Shown here in pieces: positions 1-12,908 of a stretch of 64,000 nucleotides of DNA. This DNA comes from Hymenochaete sp. R1. Taxonomy: Eukaryota > Basidiomycota > Agaricomycetes > Hymenochaetales > Hymenochaetaceae. The stretch covers positions 186,001 through 250,000 of the forward strand of contig JAFREE010000013.1 in the NCBI GenBank assembly GCA_019400425.1, read 5' to 3'. The position numbers and the translations under genes were made by a program. Within the stretch, counting starts at the first letter, position 1. Each line of letters begins with the position of its first letter. Under the pieces are notes generated by a model that ran no database searches, was not told the DNA's origin, and was given only the letters and a program-made list of their open reading frames with translations.

Positions 1-60
1 CTGTTCGTTCAACTGTAATGGTTTCTTTGTAATGGAGTGTCTGACCGTTACCGTTTTTAG

Positions 61-997
61 ATCACGCAACAAGCTACAAACATCATACACGTAGCCTGGC
101 TTCTTCATTTCAAACTCGTCTTTTCTTCGTACCTTCCGCATGTTGTAGCAGTGAAGAGTCTCGTCGAGCTAGCACTGCACTCTAAACGCTTGAAGACTCC
201 ACACCTAACTTTCATTTCGTCCATCGCTGCCGTGGGCAATTGGCCATCACAAGGTCCAGTCCCGGAAGAACCCGCCGAGTCCCTCAAGTCGACCTTACCA
301 TATGGATACGCGCAAGCAAAGTACACGGCCGAAAAAGTCATCGAACGTGCCGTTGAGAAGCGCCCGGGTCTGAACGCTACTATCATCCGTGTTGGCCAGA
401 TCTCTGGGGCGATTGCCACGGGAGCTTGGTCCCGGAAGGAATTCATCCCTTCCATCATTCAATCGTCAGTTAAACTAGGAGTTCTCCCAGATGATCTCGC
501 GGTGCGTCTTTAAAGCGTCATAAACTTGAAGGGTTCCTTTTTTTGATCGATTTTTCAATTTGATGTGATATGTGTAGCCCATTCGCTGGCTCCCGGTCGA
601 AGTATCTTCCAAATTAGTCTTATCGTTCGTAAATCATGGGGAATCGAAGGCGACCTCAGGTGCGCCTCCCATGACCTATTACCATCTCGAAAACGCAAAG
701 CCGGTCAATTGGTCCCGCGTTTCGAACGCTATCAGCCGAGTCTATCCAAGTATTACGTTCGCAAAGGTGCCTATCCGTGATTGGGTTTTGGAGGCTAGGA
801 AGGATAACACCACTTCGACGGCCGAGCTTCTCGAGTTCTTCGAGGTGTACCTTGCTGAGTCCCAGATGCCTGTGCTGAGCACGGACCATGCACGGGAAGC
901 CGCGGGTGACTTGGTTCAGTACGACCTAAGCGACGACCTCCTGGAGCTCTACATAAAGTATGCTTGCGCAAATATAGACGACGAGAAAGAGACTTGA
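61..997 (+). CDS. NRPS-like adenylate-forming reductase, C-terminal reductase domain (5' truncated)
   Basis: This is the 3' end of an A-T-R type NRPS-like protein. The visible part is the thioester reductase domain, an extended short-chain dehydrogenase fold that releases a carrier-bound acyl group using NAD(P)H. An intron acceptor ends at 60, exon 61-501 follows, an intron covers 502-577 (gtgcgt...tgtag), and the last exon is 578-997. The first exon reads in frame as IIHVAWLLHFKLVFSS, matching the usual I-x-H-x-A-W-x-x-x-F-N/K segment. It continues with the S-S-I-A-A-V segment and the Y-A-Q-A-K catalytic Tyr/Lys pair of the extended SDR fold. The second exon (PIRWLPVE, YYHLENAKPVNW) matches the C-terminal substrate-side region. 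Adenylation and carrier domains would lie upstream, outside the window. A terminal reductase without condensation domain is usual for such proteins, but the substrate cannot be told from this part. Confidence 0.85.
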
Positions 998-1661
998 AGC
1001 TGTGAGTAATAAGGTGTTGTCACATCCGCTGAAGTCAGCACACTGACTCCCTTATCGTAAATCAATTTCACTTAACTTGACTATGCTGGGTATTTCGGTG
1101 TTTCGGTATCTTCTTACGGTGACTTGTAACATTAGTGTCCGCATATTATTGCCGTTGAGTTGATCAACTGTCAGTTCCTGTCGACCTGCGAGTCTTGACG
1201 TGAGGTCTGTTTTTCTCCTTTAGGATTGAAAGTGCTTGGATGTTGTACTTTTAGCTATATGAATATGCGCTTAAAACTGGATTCTGGTGCATGTACCCAT
1301 TCCATTATGAGCTATGTACCGTGATTCCTGTAAACAAAGCATAGCCGTTTTGACATACAGAGATAAGCGATTGTCGCAGAGGCATAGAACGCCCAAAAAT
1401 GAGGGAATTTAAAAGTGAATAAAAACGAAAAGGAAAGTATATGCGAAAAAAAAATGCAAAATGCGAAGGAAGAATAAAACGAGAGCAATCTCTATATACC
1501 GAAAGGAAAATGATAAATGGACGAAGCGTGCTGAAATCCGCTGAATGCAAGAATAAGTTATGATGAAAATAATGCAAGAGAATGCGGTATAAAAAATGAC
1601 AAAAAAATGTAAGGAAATCCCTTGAATCAGGAAAGGGGACCGATAGAGGAGAAAGAAGAGT
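998..1661. other. Intergenic region between convergent genes
   Basis: The stretch separates the 3' ends of the reductase (+) and the TBC gene (-). It is A/T-rich with purine runs around 1390-1620 and probably holds both 3' UTRs. Short open frames here have no coding character. Confidence 0.6.
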
Positions 1662-4600
1662 CTAGGACGCCTGAAGAGAGGCTTTAGGGCGGGGTAATGA
1701 GATGCTCGAGAGAAGTCGGGGAGCGGTCCGGGGCGTTAGCTGAGAATCCTTTCGGATTTGCGATTCCATCTTGGCGCGTTGCTTCATCATGTCTTCGTCT
1801 TTTACTTTTAATGACAGAGCTGAGCTTATGAGCTCCTCTGGATCATCGGGTAAAAGCGACATGACTTCTGGTTTGGACAAAATCGTCAAAAGAGACGACC
1901 TGTCCCTTGATGCCTCGATGGCGCGACGACTACAAGAGAGAAGGGCCAAGGCAACACGAAACAAAAATGCTGGGCCTTAAAAATGGGCAAGTCAGATGTC
2001 TGCATTCAGTTCGCACATGCAATTATAAACTGACCTTCGCAGAAGTAGACATCCCAGATTCTATTGGTATATTGTTGAGGGAGTGTAGCGGAGAAAATCG
2101 ATAATAGCCTTGAAGTAAGGTGAGTTAGTTCATGTTGCGAGAGTTGAAGCGTAGAGAAAAATCATCACATACCACATGCGACACAGTTCGAGAGGCTTTA
2201 TGGACATTTCTACAAACTTTTTGTGGATAGTTGGGAAGAGGGATTCGATCGCCTTGGACAGAACCGATGCATCTGCGTCTATTTGCACGGACTTTGGAGA
2301 ATAATATGCTCGCAGTTGAATATCCATCATAGCAACGAAGGTCCAGAACCCGTCTTCCTCGGGCGATTGCAGGCATAAGTGGCCAGCAACTAAAGCAAGA
2401 CCTAACGAGACATCAGCAAACTACTAAAACAGGCTGATAATTCGATACTCACTGCTCTGATACTCCAAATCCGGTACTAAGATTGTGTAAGTTTTCAACA
2501 GACCTACCAGCGGTCCTTTAGGATCTTGCAGGTGTGGCTGATCAGGGAAACAGCGACATGCATCACGTTCTATTGCCTCTTTTGCTGGGACATTCTCCCG
2601 TTTCCCAACCTCACCATATACTTTAGGAATCCGCCTCGATTTGCTGTCCGTCAAATGAGCCCAAACCAGATACCGCACGGATGACGGTACTCCTTCAAGC
2701 ACCAGACGCCGGATCTTCTTACTCTTTCGTGCTTGTGCCGCTGGTACTGCTGACATGGCAGACATCCACTTGGCCTCCCGCGCTCGGTGGATAGATGCAT
2801 CTTCCGAAGGTTTGACTGGGGAGGGAGGCGCCGCGGGGGAATCATTGATAGTGCTGGGAAGGGGCGACCTTGCCGACCGTATCGAAGTTGCAATAGGACT
2901 CTCGACTCGACCCTCTTGCAGCAGAGAAGCGCGATCGTCCCTTTCGATGATAGAACTATCACTAGCTGGTTCAGACGACAATCGGCGCATTGTAGGGCGA
3001 ATCATTTCAAATTCCGCGTCCTGAACTCGGACCGGCTGATTTTCAAATTCGTAAGGGGTGGCCGGTGCGGTACTGGATGATGGAGATTGTGTGTCCGAAC
3101 CCCCTTCTTTGATAGTGCTGTTTCGAATGCGGAGATGTGCGAGCGAGATCTTGGACTTTATGGGGTTCGAAGTTGATATAGGTGAAGTCAATATAGAACG
3201 CAGGTCGCTGTTAGATGATGCATGGGACTGCTGTGAGGTGCTTCGTTGATGCTTCCTACTAGTGGGCGACGAGAGGCGCCTCAAACGCTGGATCGGAGAC
3301 GGTGCTGAACTTCCCCCTGCAGGCGAAGACGTTCCTGTTGGCAGTTCAGACGGCCCTGAATTTCTCCGAACAGGTTGAAACAGCATTGACGGCGGTTTTG
3401 TAAATCCATTCTCCGAACTGCCCGTTTCCAGTGTATCTAGTGACGCGACCTGCCTGATACCGAGTGCCGCCATGCTCGGCTTCCGAAACTCGTTTCCATC
3501 CTTGCTCCCTCTCGGCGTTTCATCGTCATTCTCTTGAGTGGGGGGAAGTTCGGTCTGGCTCAGAGAAAAGGTCGAACGACTGAGGGGGCTGGACACGCCC
3601 TTGGAAATAGACATTGAACGTGTTGAGCTCGATATCGAGCTACTTGGCGACCTAGAAAGAGGAGAAGGAGCCATGATGCGCCCAGAAACAGACGGCTGTC
3701 TGAATTTCTGGTTGGTCTTCGTTTCTTTTAACGATTGTATGCTAGTAGCTCTTGACGGTCTACGATGGTCACCAGCGGTCGAGTCCCGGACAGGTTGCTG
3801 CGGTGGCTCCACACGCTCAAACCCAGAGAAAGATCGAGATCGAGGCCGTACAGTCCTGACCTGAGGCGAAAAGTTCGGTCGAGAGATGACATTTGATGCT
3901 GTATCCTGAGAAGCACTCGATACAGCTGAGTCCTGAGATGCTCGTACTGATGGTCTTAACTCTTGCGGGATGGACTTTGGCGACTGGGAGGCGACTGTTA
4001 CGTTCTGACTCAAAGGGGAAGCACTCGCCATAGGTGCCCTTCTTGGCATCTTCGTTCCCGCTAAGGGAGAGTTATTCTTGCCAGGCGCAATGTTTTCGGG
4101 AGGGAAAGGCTGAAGAGACCATAACATTGGTACTGGACCATCTGCATTCTGGAGGTCCACAATTGTCCTACCGTAGATAGTGGATTGATGTGGGACACCA
4201 ACAGGTCCAATGCGATTCAAAGCCGCTTGCTGTAAAGTGGATTGAAGGGCATTAGGGAACGAACCCGCATCCTTAATTATACTCCGCGCGGCTTCCTGCA
4301 GGTCATGCGCTGGGGGCATACCGTACGTGCTTTGTCGTTGACCAGACACAACAGCAGGGTTTGGTCGGGGCGCGTTCGGATGGGGAAGAAACAAGGCTTG
4401 CTGGGGTTGTAGTAAGTTGGCAGAAGGCGGCTTCGTCAATTGGTTCTCCAAACCGAGAGCTGGAGGTGCCCCTCCGAACTCTTTGCGGTTAGTAGACAAT
4501 GTCGGCTCGGGTTGCTGGATAGTGACACCTGCAGTTTTATCGTGAAAACGCAAGGGCTGCGTTGCAGTTGGAGTTTCTACTGTCGAAGAGGTTTCCTCGT

Positions 4601-6812
4601 AGTCAATATCAGGAAGACTAATCGCTAAATTCTTCTCTATCTTGCGGAAAGCGTTTGAAATATCAGAGGCTACCGACGTCGAGGTTACGACACTGCTTTG
4701 CGAAACCATGGACTGCATTGATTCTCGAGTGTTTAGACCCTCGTTTATCCGGTCGTCGCTATCGTCAGCTGCCACTACAGTGACATTCACTTCCTCATTG
4801 TCCTCGATAACGATAGAGCTCCCTGGCCCCTGCTCAACGACGCTCCGTTGTTCATATATATTTTGCGCAGAGTCTTTGGTTTGTGATTGCGAAGGACTCG
4901 AAGGCCTCGATGGGCGATCATTTTCTAGACGTTGGCGTAACGACGAAGCAGCCCCCGGACCGGCACCTGAAAAAGAAAGGACACTCGGTGAGGGACTGGG
5001 ATCTGGAGTCTCAGAATATCGACTGTGACTGTAATTCGACCCGTGAGATGAAGCGTGAGGTGAGTTGAAGCTAGTGTGTAACAAAGGCGACGGCTGAGGC
5101 GAAACTCCCGTATCAGATGCTGTTGGCTTGTTCGGTGAGCTTTCGGCCAATTTCACAAGATTTGGTGACAGCAGATCAGCGTCTGATGTAAACTCTCCGG
5201 ATGGCAGAGTAAGGGGAGGTGGGATTTTCCGACGTTCATTCACTGCAGCGTTGAAAGAATCCTTCGAGGGAGATCCTACGAATGTTTCGGCATGCAGGAG
5301 ACCGTCCCCTTCTTTTGGTACCGGAGGAATCTCGAACTGTGGTGACTCTGCAAAGGAGTTCCTGGACATCATACTGAATCTCGATTTCCTCTTGGAAGCC
5401 TTCGTCATCATTGAATATCGCGAATAACGGTAGTTGTCGTAAATATCGGCACCATCCCAATAGCTGCTATCATCGCTTCCGTCTTCCGTCTCTTCGTCCT
5501 CCCCGCCATTAAGCTCTTCGACTCCTGGGCCATCGGATGGCGTCCCATTTGGAACAGAGGCGCTCGCATCGCTGAACGTCAGAACTTCTGGAGGAACAGC
5601 GGAAGGCGAGGTTTCCTCCGGCGCAGTTTGCACGACGAGATCATCGTCGTCAACATCATCATCATCCTCTGCCATATCCTGAAGCATACTCAACCCGATC
5701 CCCATGCCTAAACCGCCATCGTCAGATTCAACTTTTGATAACCTTTCCGGAGCAGTCAACGTATTCGCAATGTTTGTCCCTATGACAGACGAACGATATG
5801 AATGTGTCGAATAAAAAGACGATCGAACAGAAGAAGAATCGTAAAGTCGAAAAGATTCGGCCTCAGATTCTACTCCCATATTAGGCGCTTCGTTTCGAGG
5901 CTTTTCATGATGATTCAAATCATGACAAAGTACTTTATCAGAGGCGGGGATCTTTGATACATGTTTGCATTCACCGTCCGGGGCATTGGGAGATGCAGGT
6001 TGTGAAGAAGTCTGAGATGAAGTAACCGGCAGTGGTGACGGTGGAGTGTTGATCCTAGCAAGGGGTGATCCATACTGCAAGTGCTGTGACGAGCTCCGGC
6101 TTCGGATGGGCTTTTCCTGTGCTGCTGAGCCTGGACGCGACCGACTCCCTGAACGTGAGCGAGGCAAGAACATTTCGAGTCCCGGAAGGTCATCTGCAGT
6201 ACGCGTCCTTCGTTGACGTGCTTCCATCAATAATTCTCCGTCATCTCCGACCTTTTGGGCCTCCATTGATGAATCGAATTCGAGGTCGAAAGGGTTGCTC
6301 AAAGCAGCCGAGTCACGAATGTGATCAGGAGTTGCAGTGTTAGAGGCCGTGTCCGTCAAAGATGAGAACTGAGCACGCGGCGATGGGGTTTCAGAGGGAA
6401 TTGGCGTGCTTGCCGTGGACATGGCAGACTGAGAGGATCGTTTGGTCTTGACGGGGCGTTTGAGTTTGCCGTGAAAATGAACGTGCGCGCCTTGAAAGCG
6501 TCCAACCACACCTTCGCAGTAGCCCTGGTTTGAACACATACATGAAAGGACGCGACTTTGAAGGTGAAAACACACGTACAAGGAACCAACCTGCTTGCGT
6601 AGGCAATTGCATGAGCACTGTAATTTCGTCATCCTAGATATAGGCAAAATAAGTCAAGTCTGTTAGACGTCTGACATAGCTGTGACCTAACACACCTTGA
6701 GAAACATGAGATCCTCTGGACTTTCGGCTATACAGTCCTGGACTGCAGTGCATTTGCCGATGCCACCTTTGGATGCGAAGCGCGTCCAGCGGGCAAGGTC
6801 TGCGCCGTCCAT
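1662..6812 (-). CDS. Rab-GAP TBC domain protein with N-terminal SH3-like segment
   Basis: This is a predicted 1619-aa GTPase-activating protein for Rab-type GTPases, acting in membrane traffic. Six exons are phase-consistent: 6812-6696, 6633-6580, 6524-2453, 2401-2173, 2108-2035 and 1975-1662. The start is the ATG at 6812, and the N-terminus (DDEITVLMQLPTQ, then GYCEGVVGRF) looks like an SH3-type barrel. About 1100 residues of Ser/Pro-rich, acidic, probably disordered sequence follow, then the TBC domain: KIRRLVLEGVP, IERDACRCFP (the I-x-x-D-x-x-R arginine-finger motif), LVAGHLCLQSPEEDGFW, and YTNRIWDVYFCEG. The usual Y-x-Q glutamine finger reads Y-Q-S after splicing, so catalysis may be altered. 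The gene starts about 1 kb from the divergent secreted-protein gene. Identity as a TBC protein is firm; the Rab partner is unknown. Confidence 0.9.
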
Positions 6813-7852
6813 AGCGAAAGACTCGGGTAGAAGAAAGAAAGGTGATCAAAGGGGATTCAAAACGAATGTGAGAATGAGAAAAGGTTGATGAGAGGAGAGA
6901 AAGAGGTGAACATTGAGCAGTGCGCGATGCAGCCTCTCAGAATGTGATGAGCGAGCCAAAGTTAGAACCATATCGCCGAGAGGAGAGAGAGAGAAGGGAA
7001 AAAATGTCACGTGTATTTAGAGTTATGATCGACACTAACATTTCCAAATATAGGTGCCTCGTTTTATCCCCGAATCCCGACATCGAACAAACAGCAGCCA
7101 CATCTTGAACGTTTGAACGACAACTCTCATCATCAACTTGGAGTTTCGGAAAAGTGTGCTCTGGCCTGAGCGGAATACTACGTCAGTCTAGAGTACTCGT
7201 CGCACGTACCTGAGCTCGTTCAACGAGGATTAGGAGGAGCGGATCGGCTACGCTTGAAGCTCCCGACGGAACTCTGTCACGGATCTGCGGTTATAATATG
7301 AGACATGGGCCATCCGCATCTCACAGAGTACTTTGCTCTCGAGCAACTCTGTCATACTGCCAGTACGCTCTCGTAGTGAATTTTATCTCTTCTTCAGCTG
7401 ACATTGGACTGGATAGTGTTCAAAGAAAACCTCGGACGCTGCTCGTAAAAACAACTCGGCTGGCTTGACTGTATCTTCAGGCGAGAATCGGTGCAACGAC
7501 AAGGAACCTCTCGCAAGATTGCAACACTTGACTCGGAATGAAATTGTACTCAGGCGCTCCTTCCGAGAAATCATCAAAGATTCAGACTGTTCCTTCCTTT
7601 CCAGCTTGCTCCCGACGTCCGCGACAACTGAGGACATGCGCGGATACGACACTCAGGAGCTCGGCTCTGTCTCTCAGCCTCTCCCTCTCGCCCTGACTGA
7701 CTCTGCTCTCTGTGTGCCGCCTACCACTATATAACCCAAATGTACAACGACATTCAACTTTCATCGTCGCCGACCCGTCTCCGGATCTCAGCAGCCACGT
7801 CTCCTAAAAGACATTCTTTATCACCTCCACCACCCTTTCTTCGTCCATCACA
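6813..7852. promoter_or_regulatory. Divergent intergenic promoter region (TBC gene and secreted repeat protein)
   Basis: About 1 kb separates two divergent start codons, so it must carry both promoters. No convincing coding frame was seen. A TATA element lies near the right-hand gene and is listed separately. Confidence 0.5.
7728..7734 (+). promoter_or_regulatory. TATA box of the secreted repeat-protein gene
   Basis: TATATAA lies 119 bases upstream of the ATG at 7853 and is followed by a pyrimidine-rich leader, as in highly expressed fungal secreted-protein genes. Confidence 0.55.
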
Positions 7853-9216
7853 ATGAAGTTCCTCCAGAGCCGTGCGATCGCCTTCTCCCTCTTGGCCATC
7901 TCTCTTGCGCCGAATGCCTCTGCACAGGGCTTCTTCAACAGGCGTCAGGACACTTCCTCCTTCTGTAGTGATGCCACGACAGTGTTCGAGACCTCCACCG
8001 TTCAGCAGACCAACACAGTAACGGTATTCCCTTCTGACTGCTCGACAACTGGTATGCCTTTGTAATCAATGTTTGACACTCTTTGCTGACACGCCTTGCA
8101 CTCAGCTATCACGACGTCTGACGTTCCAACTACCACACCCGACACGTCTATCATCGACTCGACCAGCACTGACGATTCCACGAGCTCGACCGAAACTTCC
8201 ACGGACTCGACGAGCTCGACTGAGACTTCTACGTCCGACTCTACCAGCTCAACTGATACGTCCACCGACGACTCTACCAGCACCGACGACTCGACCAGCA
8301 CTGACGACTCGACCAGCACCGACGACTCAACGAGCTCGACTGAAACTTCTACGTCCGACTCAACTAGCTCTACGGACACCAGCTCGACTGACACCAGCTC
8401 GACGGACACCAGCTCGACGGACACCAGCTCGACGGACACCAGCTCGACGGACACCAGCTCCACTGACACATCCACGTCCGACTCGACGAGCTCGACCGAC
8501 ACGAGCTCGACCGACACGAGCTCTACTGACACGAGCTCAACTGACACGAGCTCGACCGACACGTCCTCCACGGATACGTCTACATCTGACTCCACGAGCT
8601 CGACCGACACCAGTTCGACCGACACCAGTTCGACCGACACCAGCTCGACCGACACTAGCTCGACCGACACTAGCTCAACGGATACCAGCTCCACCGACAC
8701 TAGCTCAACGGATACGTCATCCACTGACACTTCTTCGACGGACACCTCTTCGACCGAGTCATCCACCATTACATCGGCGCCGGACACAACCTCCACCAGC
8801 TCCGTTACACCCACTGGAACTACGACTGTTACCGTCACGACGACTTCGACCATCTTTGTGACTGAGTTCGAGACCAGTAAGTGCAAGTGACTGCAGATTG
8901 TATGGCTGGATGCTGATTCTTCTTGCAGCGACCGTGACCTCGACCCAAACTGCCACGGACACCGTCTCCGAGACCTCGACTGTTGACACGACCACCACCA
9001 CTGAGACCGTTGCGGGCACTAACGTAAGCTTCCATCTCAGCTTTTACAATTCACCTTTAACTCATGGATCCCCCTACAGACGCAGACCGCCTTCGCTGAG
9101 ACTGACACAACCACAGTTGTACGTTGACCTCTTCCTTTTTTTATCATCTTGAGTCTCACCATCTTTCCTTTTTTTAGACTGCGACCGCGACTGTCACTGT
9201 TACCACGTCTACATAA
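7853..9216 (+). CDS. Secreted Ser/Thr/Asp-repeat (mucin-like) protein
   Basis: The predicted protein has 380 aa in five exons: 7853-8051, 8106-8876, 8929-9023, 9080-9118 and 9178-9216, all phase-consistent. It opens with a clear signal peptide (MKFLQSRAIAFSLLAISLA..ASA) and a short Cys-containing segment with V-F-E-T-S-T-V and V-T-V-F-P-S-D-C. About 200 residues are repeats of S-S-T-D-T and S-T-D-D, followed by a Thr/Val-rich tail (TVTVTTTSTIFVTEFET). Ser and Thr density implies heavy O-mannosylation, so a cell-wall or extracellular role is likely. The C-terminus ends in VTVTTST without a hydrophobic GPI-type segment, so it is probably secreted or wall-bound rather than lipid-anchored. Tiny last exons of 39 bases are unusual but keep frame. 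No enzyme domain is seen. Confidence 0.85.
8150..8760 (+). repeat. Codon-degenerate minisatellite coding for S-S-T-D-T repeats
   Basis: A 15-base unit (acc agc tcg acg gac and variants) is repeated in tandem about 25-30 times, with interspersed T-S-T-S-D-S-T spacer units at about 8470, 8585 and earlier. Adjacent units around 8390-8460 are nearly identical, a sign of recent slippage or unequal exchange. Confidence 0.85.
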
Positions 9217-10025
9217 AGAGTCATTAGGTTTCTCGCGTCTGGACAATGATGTTGAATTTATGACTTTTATGACAACTACACGCATCCCTTTTTATCAAGC
9301 TCGTGATGGACATTTCTCTTCTTCTTTCTTCTCTCTATGACGATAGTGCTTTGTTTCAGTTGTTCGAGTTTGTCTTTTTTTATTCCTTCCCTTATCGTTC
9401 ACTCGTTGTTTGTTTCGTTTCTGGCCGAAGTTGTGTCTCGTACGTTTATAAAGTTTGTTACTTCCATGTGATTCCTTCGAAAACATCAATGCGAGAGATG
9501 ATTTATTCGTTATACAAATTTCTTCTGATCATGTCAAACGCAACCAATCTTTGCAAACCAATGACAAACTTAGAGCCATGATTTTGATCATTTATTTCCA
9601 TCTCTCTTTCGCTATCTTTGATAATCTTTCTCGTCAACCTCTCCCACGTAGACACGTCATAATCCTTCATTCACCTGTTATTTCGATGTAAGATAATGAA
9701 GGATATATGGCAAGTGCTTCATCCGTTCAATATTACCCTTTCAGAGAGGCGCGTAGTTATTGTCCCAGACGGGATGTAACGGAATATCGGCATAAAAAAA
9801 CATCGATAACTAGCAAGACAAGGAATACATCCCGTTTCGAAAGGTTCGTTCTTCCCCACCTTTTACTTTCAAAAAGTATCATGATAGTCGCGCGAGGGCG
9901 CTGCAGCGCGGTTATAGAGCGAAGGTAAAATAAATAAATAACAAGCGTCTTGATGTCACAAATCGCATTGCAGACAGAACCGCAGAAGTGGTGTGTTATT
10001 AACACGAAATCAATTCCTGACCACC
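9217..10025. other. Intergenic region between convergent genes
   Basis: It holds the 3' flanks of the secreted repeat protein and the RING gene. The sequence is T-rich then mixed. No gene, RNA or repeat was recognised. Confidence 0.55.
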
Positions 10026-12680
10026 TTAGGACGATGCAGAAATGGTGGCTCTACACATAGGACATGCCTCGCCACGGCGTAACCAATTTCTCATACATAG
10101 CGAATGAAATCTGAAGGATGAAAGTTGGTAACAACACCTCAGAAATTGAACGTGACGACTCACGCGTGTTGACAAGACAACAAACAAGCACTTGCGTCCT
10201 CCTTGAACTGGCAAAGGCATATCCCGCATTTATCAACAACAACGCCCAACAGAGCAAGTTTCAACTTCTTTCGACCATCCTTCATCACACGGCGTCTCAG
10301 TACCTCTACTTTGCCAGTCGGGATACTGTCGATGCGCTGGTGGTAATTCTGAGCGTAATTGGCTTTAACTGCAGGGCCCATGAATTCTTCGAGCATTACA
10401 AGATCCTGAATAATATGTAAAAATGATGTGGTACTGTTCATGTCATGATGCTCACATCGTATGACGTTCCATCAATCGTGAGGTCTGGGTCCTCAAGTCG
10501 TGCTAGCAATAAGTCCAAGTCCGTAGGACCTGTGAACATCGGTTCTAGAGGCGCTGGAACAGCCTGGGATTCAGCGACAGGCCCAGCGCCATTACTGTCG
10601 TCTACGTTTACATGTCTCGATTCATTAACGTTGGCAATGGTCTCAGATCGAGGGTCGGAATCTCTGACCATCGTAGCCACGGGCAAGGGTAGATCGTGAG
10701 TAATGGTCTCGAAAAGACGAGTTGGTTGAGCAGACGTGCTGATTTCCAGCTGCGGTGTCTCTACGATGAGCGGGCTCGCGTCTTCAGTCCGCACTTCAGA
10801 TGTATCTACTGCATCTATTTGTGTTGCTGCTAGTCGCTGTTGCGGTATAGAACCACGGACTTCGCCTTCGTTTGCATTGTTGAGCGGACTGTCTATGCCA
10901 AACCTCGAGGAAGTTCCAAGTGAGGTATTATCGGTTGCGTCTATGGACCCTTTTGATAAATAGTTGTTTTGAATCGTTGCTCCAATGTCAAGAGACGAAG
11001 CAGTGTGGCCAGTCCCAGGCCTCGACAAGGTTATGCTACCATGCCCAGTCGCTGTCTCGCACGCATACGGATCTTGGTTTACTCTAAGACTATTACCTGG
11101 CTTCCTTGGAGGTAAAGGCGGCGGCGGTCTCCCAATAACGTCTCGTTCAGGCGGTGGTGGCGGTGGCACAGGTCGATGGATAAGGGATTCATATGCGGAA
11201 ACGCGGTCACGAACGGTTGATTTGGTATTAGATGCTGAAGCAGATGTCAGAGAAGATTGTGTAGAATACGGCGGCATAAATGCGGGTCGTGATGGTTGCT
11301 GTGAAGTTATTAATGGTATAGAATTGTGTGAAGAATGCGAAGGTAGATCCGAACTGTGATTGGGAGTTGCTAATCGTGATAGTTGAGTATTGAATGATGG
11401 AGTCAATGAAGCAGATGAACAAGAGCCTGATGCAAGGTTCAAAGATGCATTAGAGAATCGTTCATGTCCGTGGAACGGGTGTTGGCGTTTGCTGATCTCG
11501 GGAACAATGACCCAGTCCTGGTCGGAGTGTTCTTCGCTGTTGGAAGTGAGTGGGCTATGCAAAGCATCTCGTAGTCGTTGTAATGCTGTTAAGGGTGGTT
11601 CAAAAGGAACGGTAAAACCATCTGGTTCTGTCCGTTCCTTTCCTTTTCCCTTCGTTAAGGTAGAGTTCGGCAGAGACTTGTCGCATCCTAAAGTACCAGT
11701 TACAGAACGTGGTGGAGTTTCTTCGTTTGACGCCGGCCCCGGATATCCATCTCTCCGTCCTTTTGCCACATTCGTCAATGTAGTTTCGGAACAGTCGTTG
11801 CTTTCCAACACTTGTGACGCGCGCTTTCTATCCAGTTCCCTTTGAACACGTTCTTCGAGCGGTAGGCCGGCCATCCGGTCTTCCTCCCACTTAGAGAGGC
11901 TTGGTGTCTGACACTCATAGGCCCGTGAGGCAGGTGATATGGTATGACTCTCCAAGTTCGTCGAATGAGTGGGTGTTACGTTGGTTTGCTGTTGTCCTGG
12001 GTCTATATTCGAAGAATTCGCAGGGGGTGTCGTAAGTACCGCTTCTTCGAAGGATGGAGGTGGAAAGTCCGGAATCAGTAAGTCTGAAATATCGTCAATT
12101 TGAGACATAGCCATGCGTGCAAGTATACTATACTGCGTACCGTCGCAACGTGTGTTTACGACCGAGCCAGATATAGAGCTGTCCAAACGTACCCCGACAG
12201 ACGCACTGCTCAATGGTCTTCGAGGTATGAGTTGAGGAGAATGAGATCGGGAGCCTATTTCGAGCGAAGAGCTTGATGCTACACCATCATTTCTCCGAAT
12301 ATTGGGTCTCCCTTTCTTCGCCTTTCGAACGCGTCCTGAATTCTCGGGTGGAATGAGAGTGATTTGTCCTGTGCGATAGATGAACTTCAGGCTTAATTGC
12401 ACCATGCACACAAAGCCACATCTCCTTACCATGATGCTTGACAATATGAGTCAGGTACGGCGCTACTCTGGTAGAGCTTTCTGTACGTGAACTCGGAGTT
12501 AAGGGTGGTAGTAGGAGGGAGGGCGTAGAAGGGGATCCGGCCATTTGAAAGGGTTGTGCATTTAGTGAAGTCAACTTGAACAACTCGCGCCACACCTGAA
12601 ATGAGGCTTCGGGTTCAAACGTCGATCTTGTCTCAGAGTATATGATGACCTACTGTACGAATTAACACACCTACAACCAT
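10026..12680 (-). CDS. RING-H2 finger protein, putative E3 ubiquitin ligase
   Basis: The predicted 810-aa protein has exons 12680-12654, 12595-12430, 12368-10456, 10405-10164 and 10110-10026. Phases agree throughout. The C-terminal RING-H2 domain is split by the last intron: CGICLCQF..., CQHAFHSLC, then CPMCRA, giving the C-x2-C...C-x-H-x2-H/C...C-x2-C pattern. It sits about 45 residues from the end. Before it lie about 650 residues of Ser/Pro-rich sequence with polyproline runs (PPPPPPERD, PPPPLPPRKPG) that could bind SH3 or WW domains. The first two exons (MVVGVLIRT, VWRELFKLTSLNAQPF) are inferred from splice signals. A start at the ATG at 12544 would be the alternative. No transmembrane segment was noticed. 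Likely role: substrate ubiquitination, target unknown. Confidence 0.8.
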
Positions 12681-12908
12681 ACAATACCACGACACTTCCC
12701 TAGTTCTTATCTTTATGTTCCACTTCGACTCACACTTTCTTTACTCTCTTGATATTCCGAGAATACTTCTTCCGGAAGAAGATCGTAATTTCCGAACTTA
12801 AGAAGGCTTTCACTCAAAATATTTTGAATCCAATCCCAGAAAAAATCCATTAAAAGTTGCTAAGCCATACTACAGACAAAGCAAGAGAGTACGCTAGGCG
12901 CAATGCGT

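Noticed and set aside
8002..8886. 294-codon minus-strand open frame rich in V-S-V-E-L-V repeats
   Set aside because: It is the reverse complement of the Ser/Thr/Asp repeat of the plus-strand secreted protein. Codon composition of the repeat keeps the antisense frame open, and the plus-strand gene has signal peptide and splice sites.
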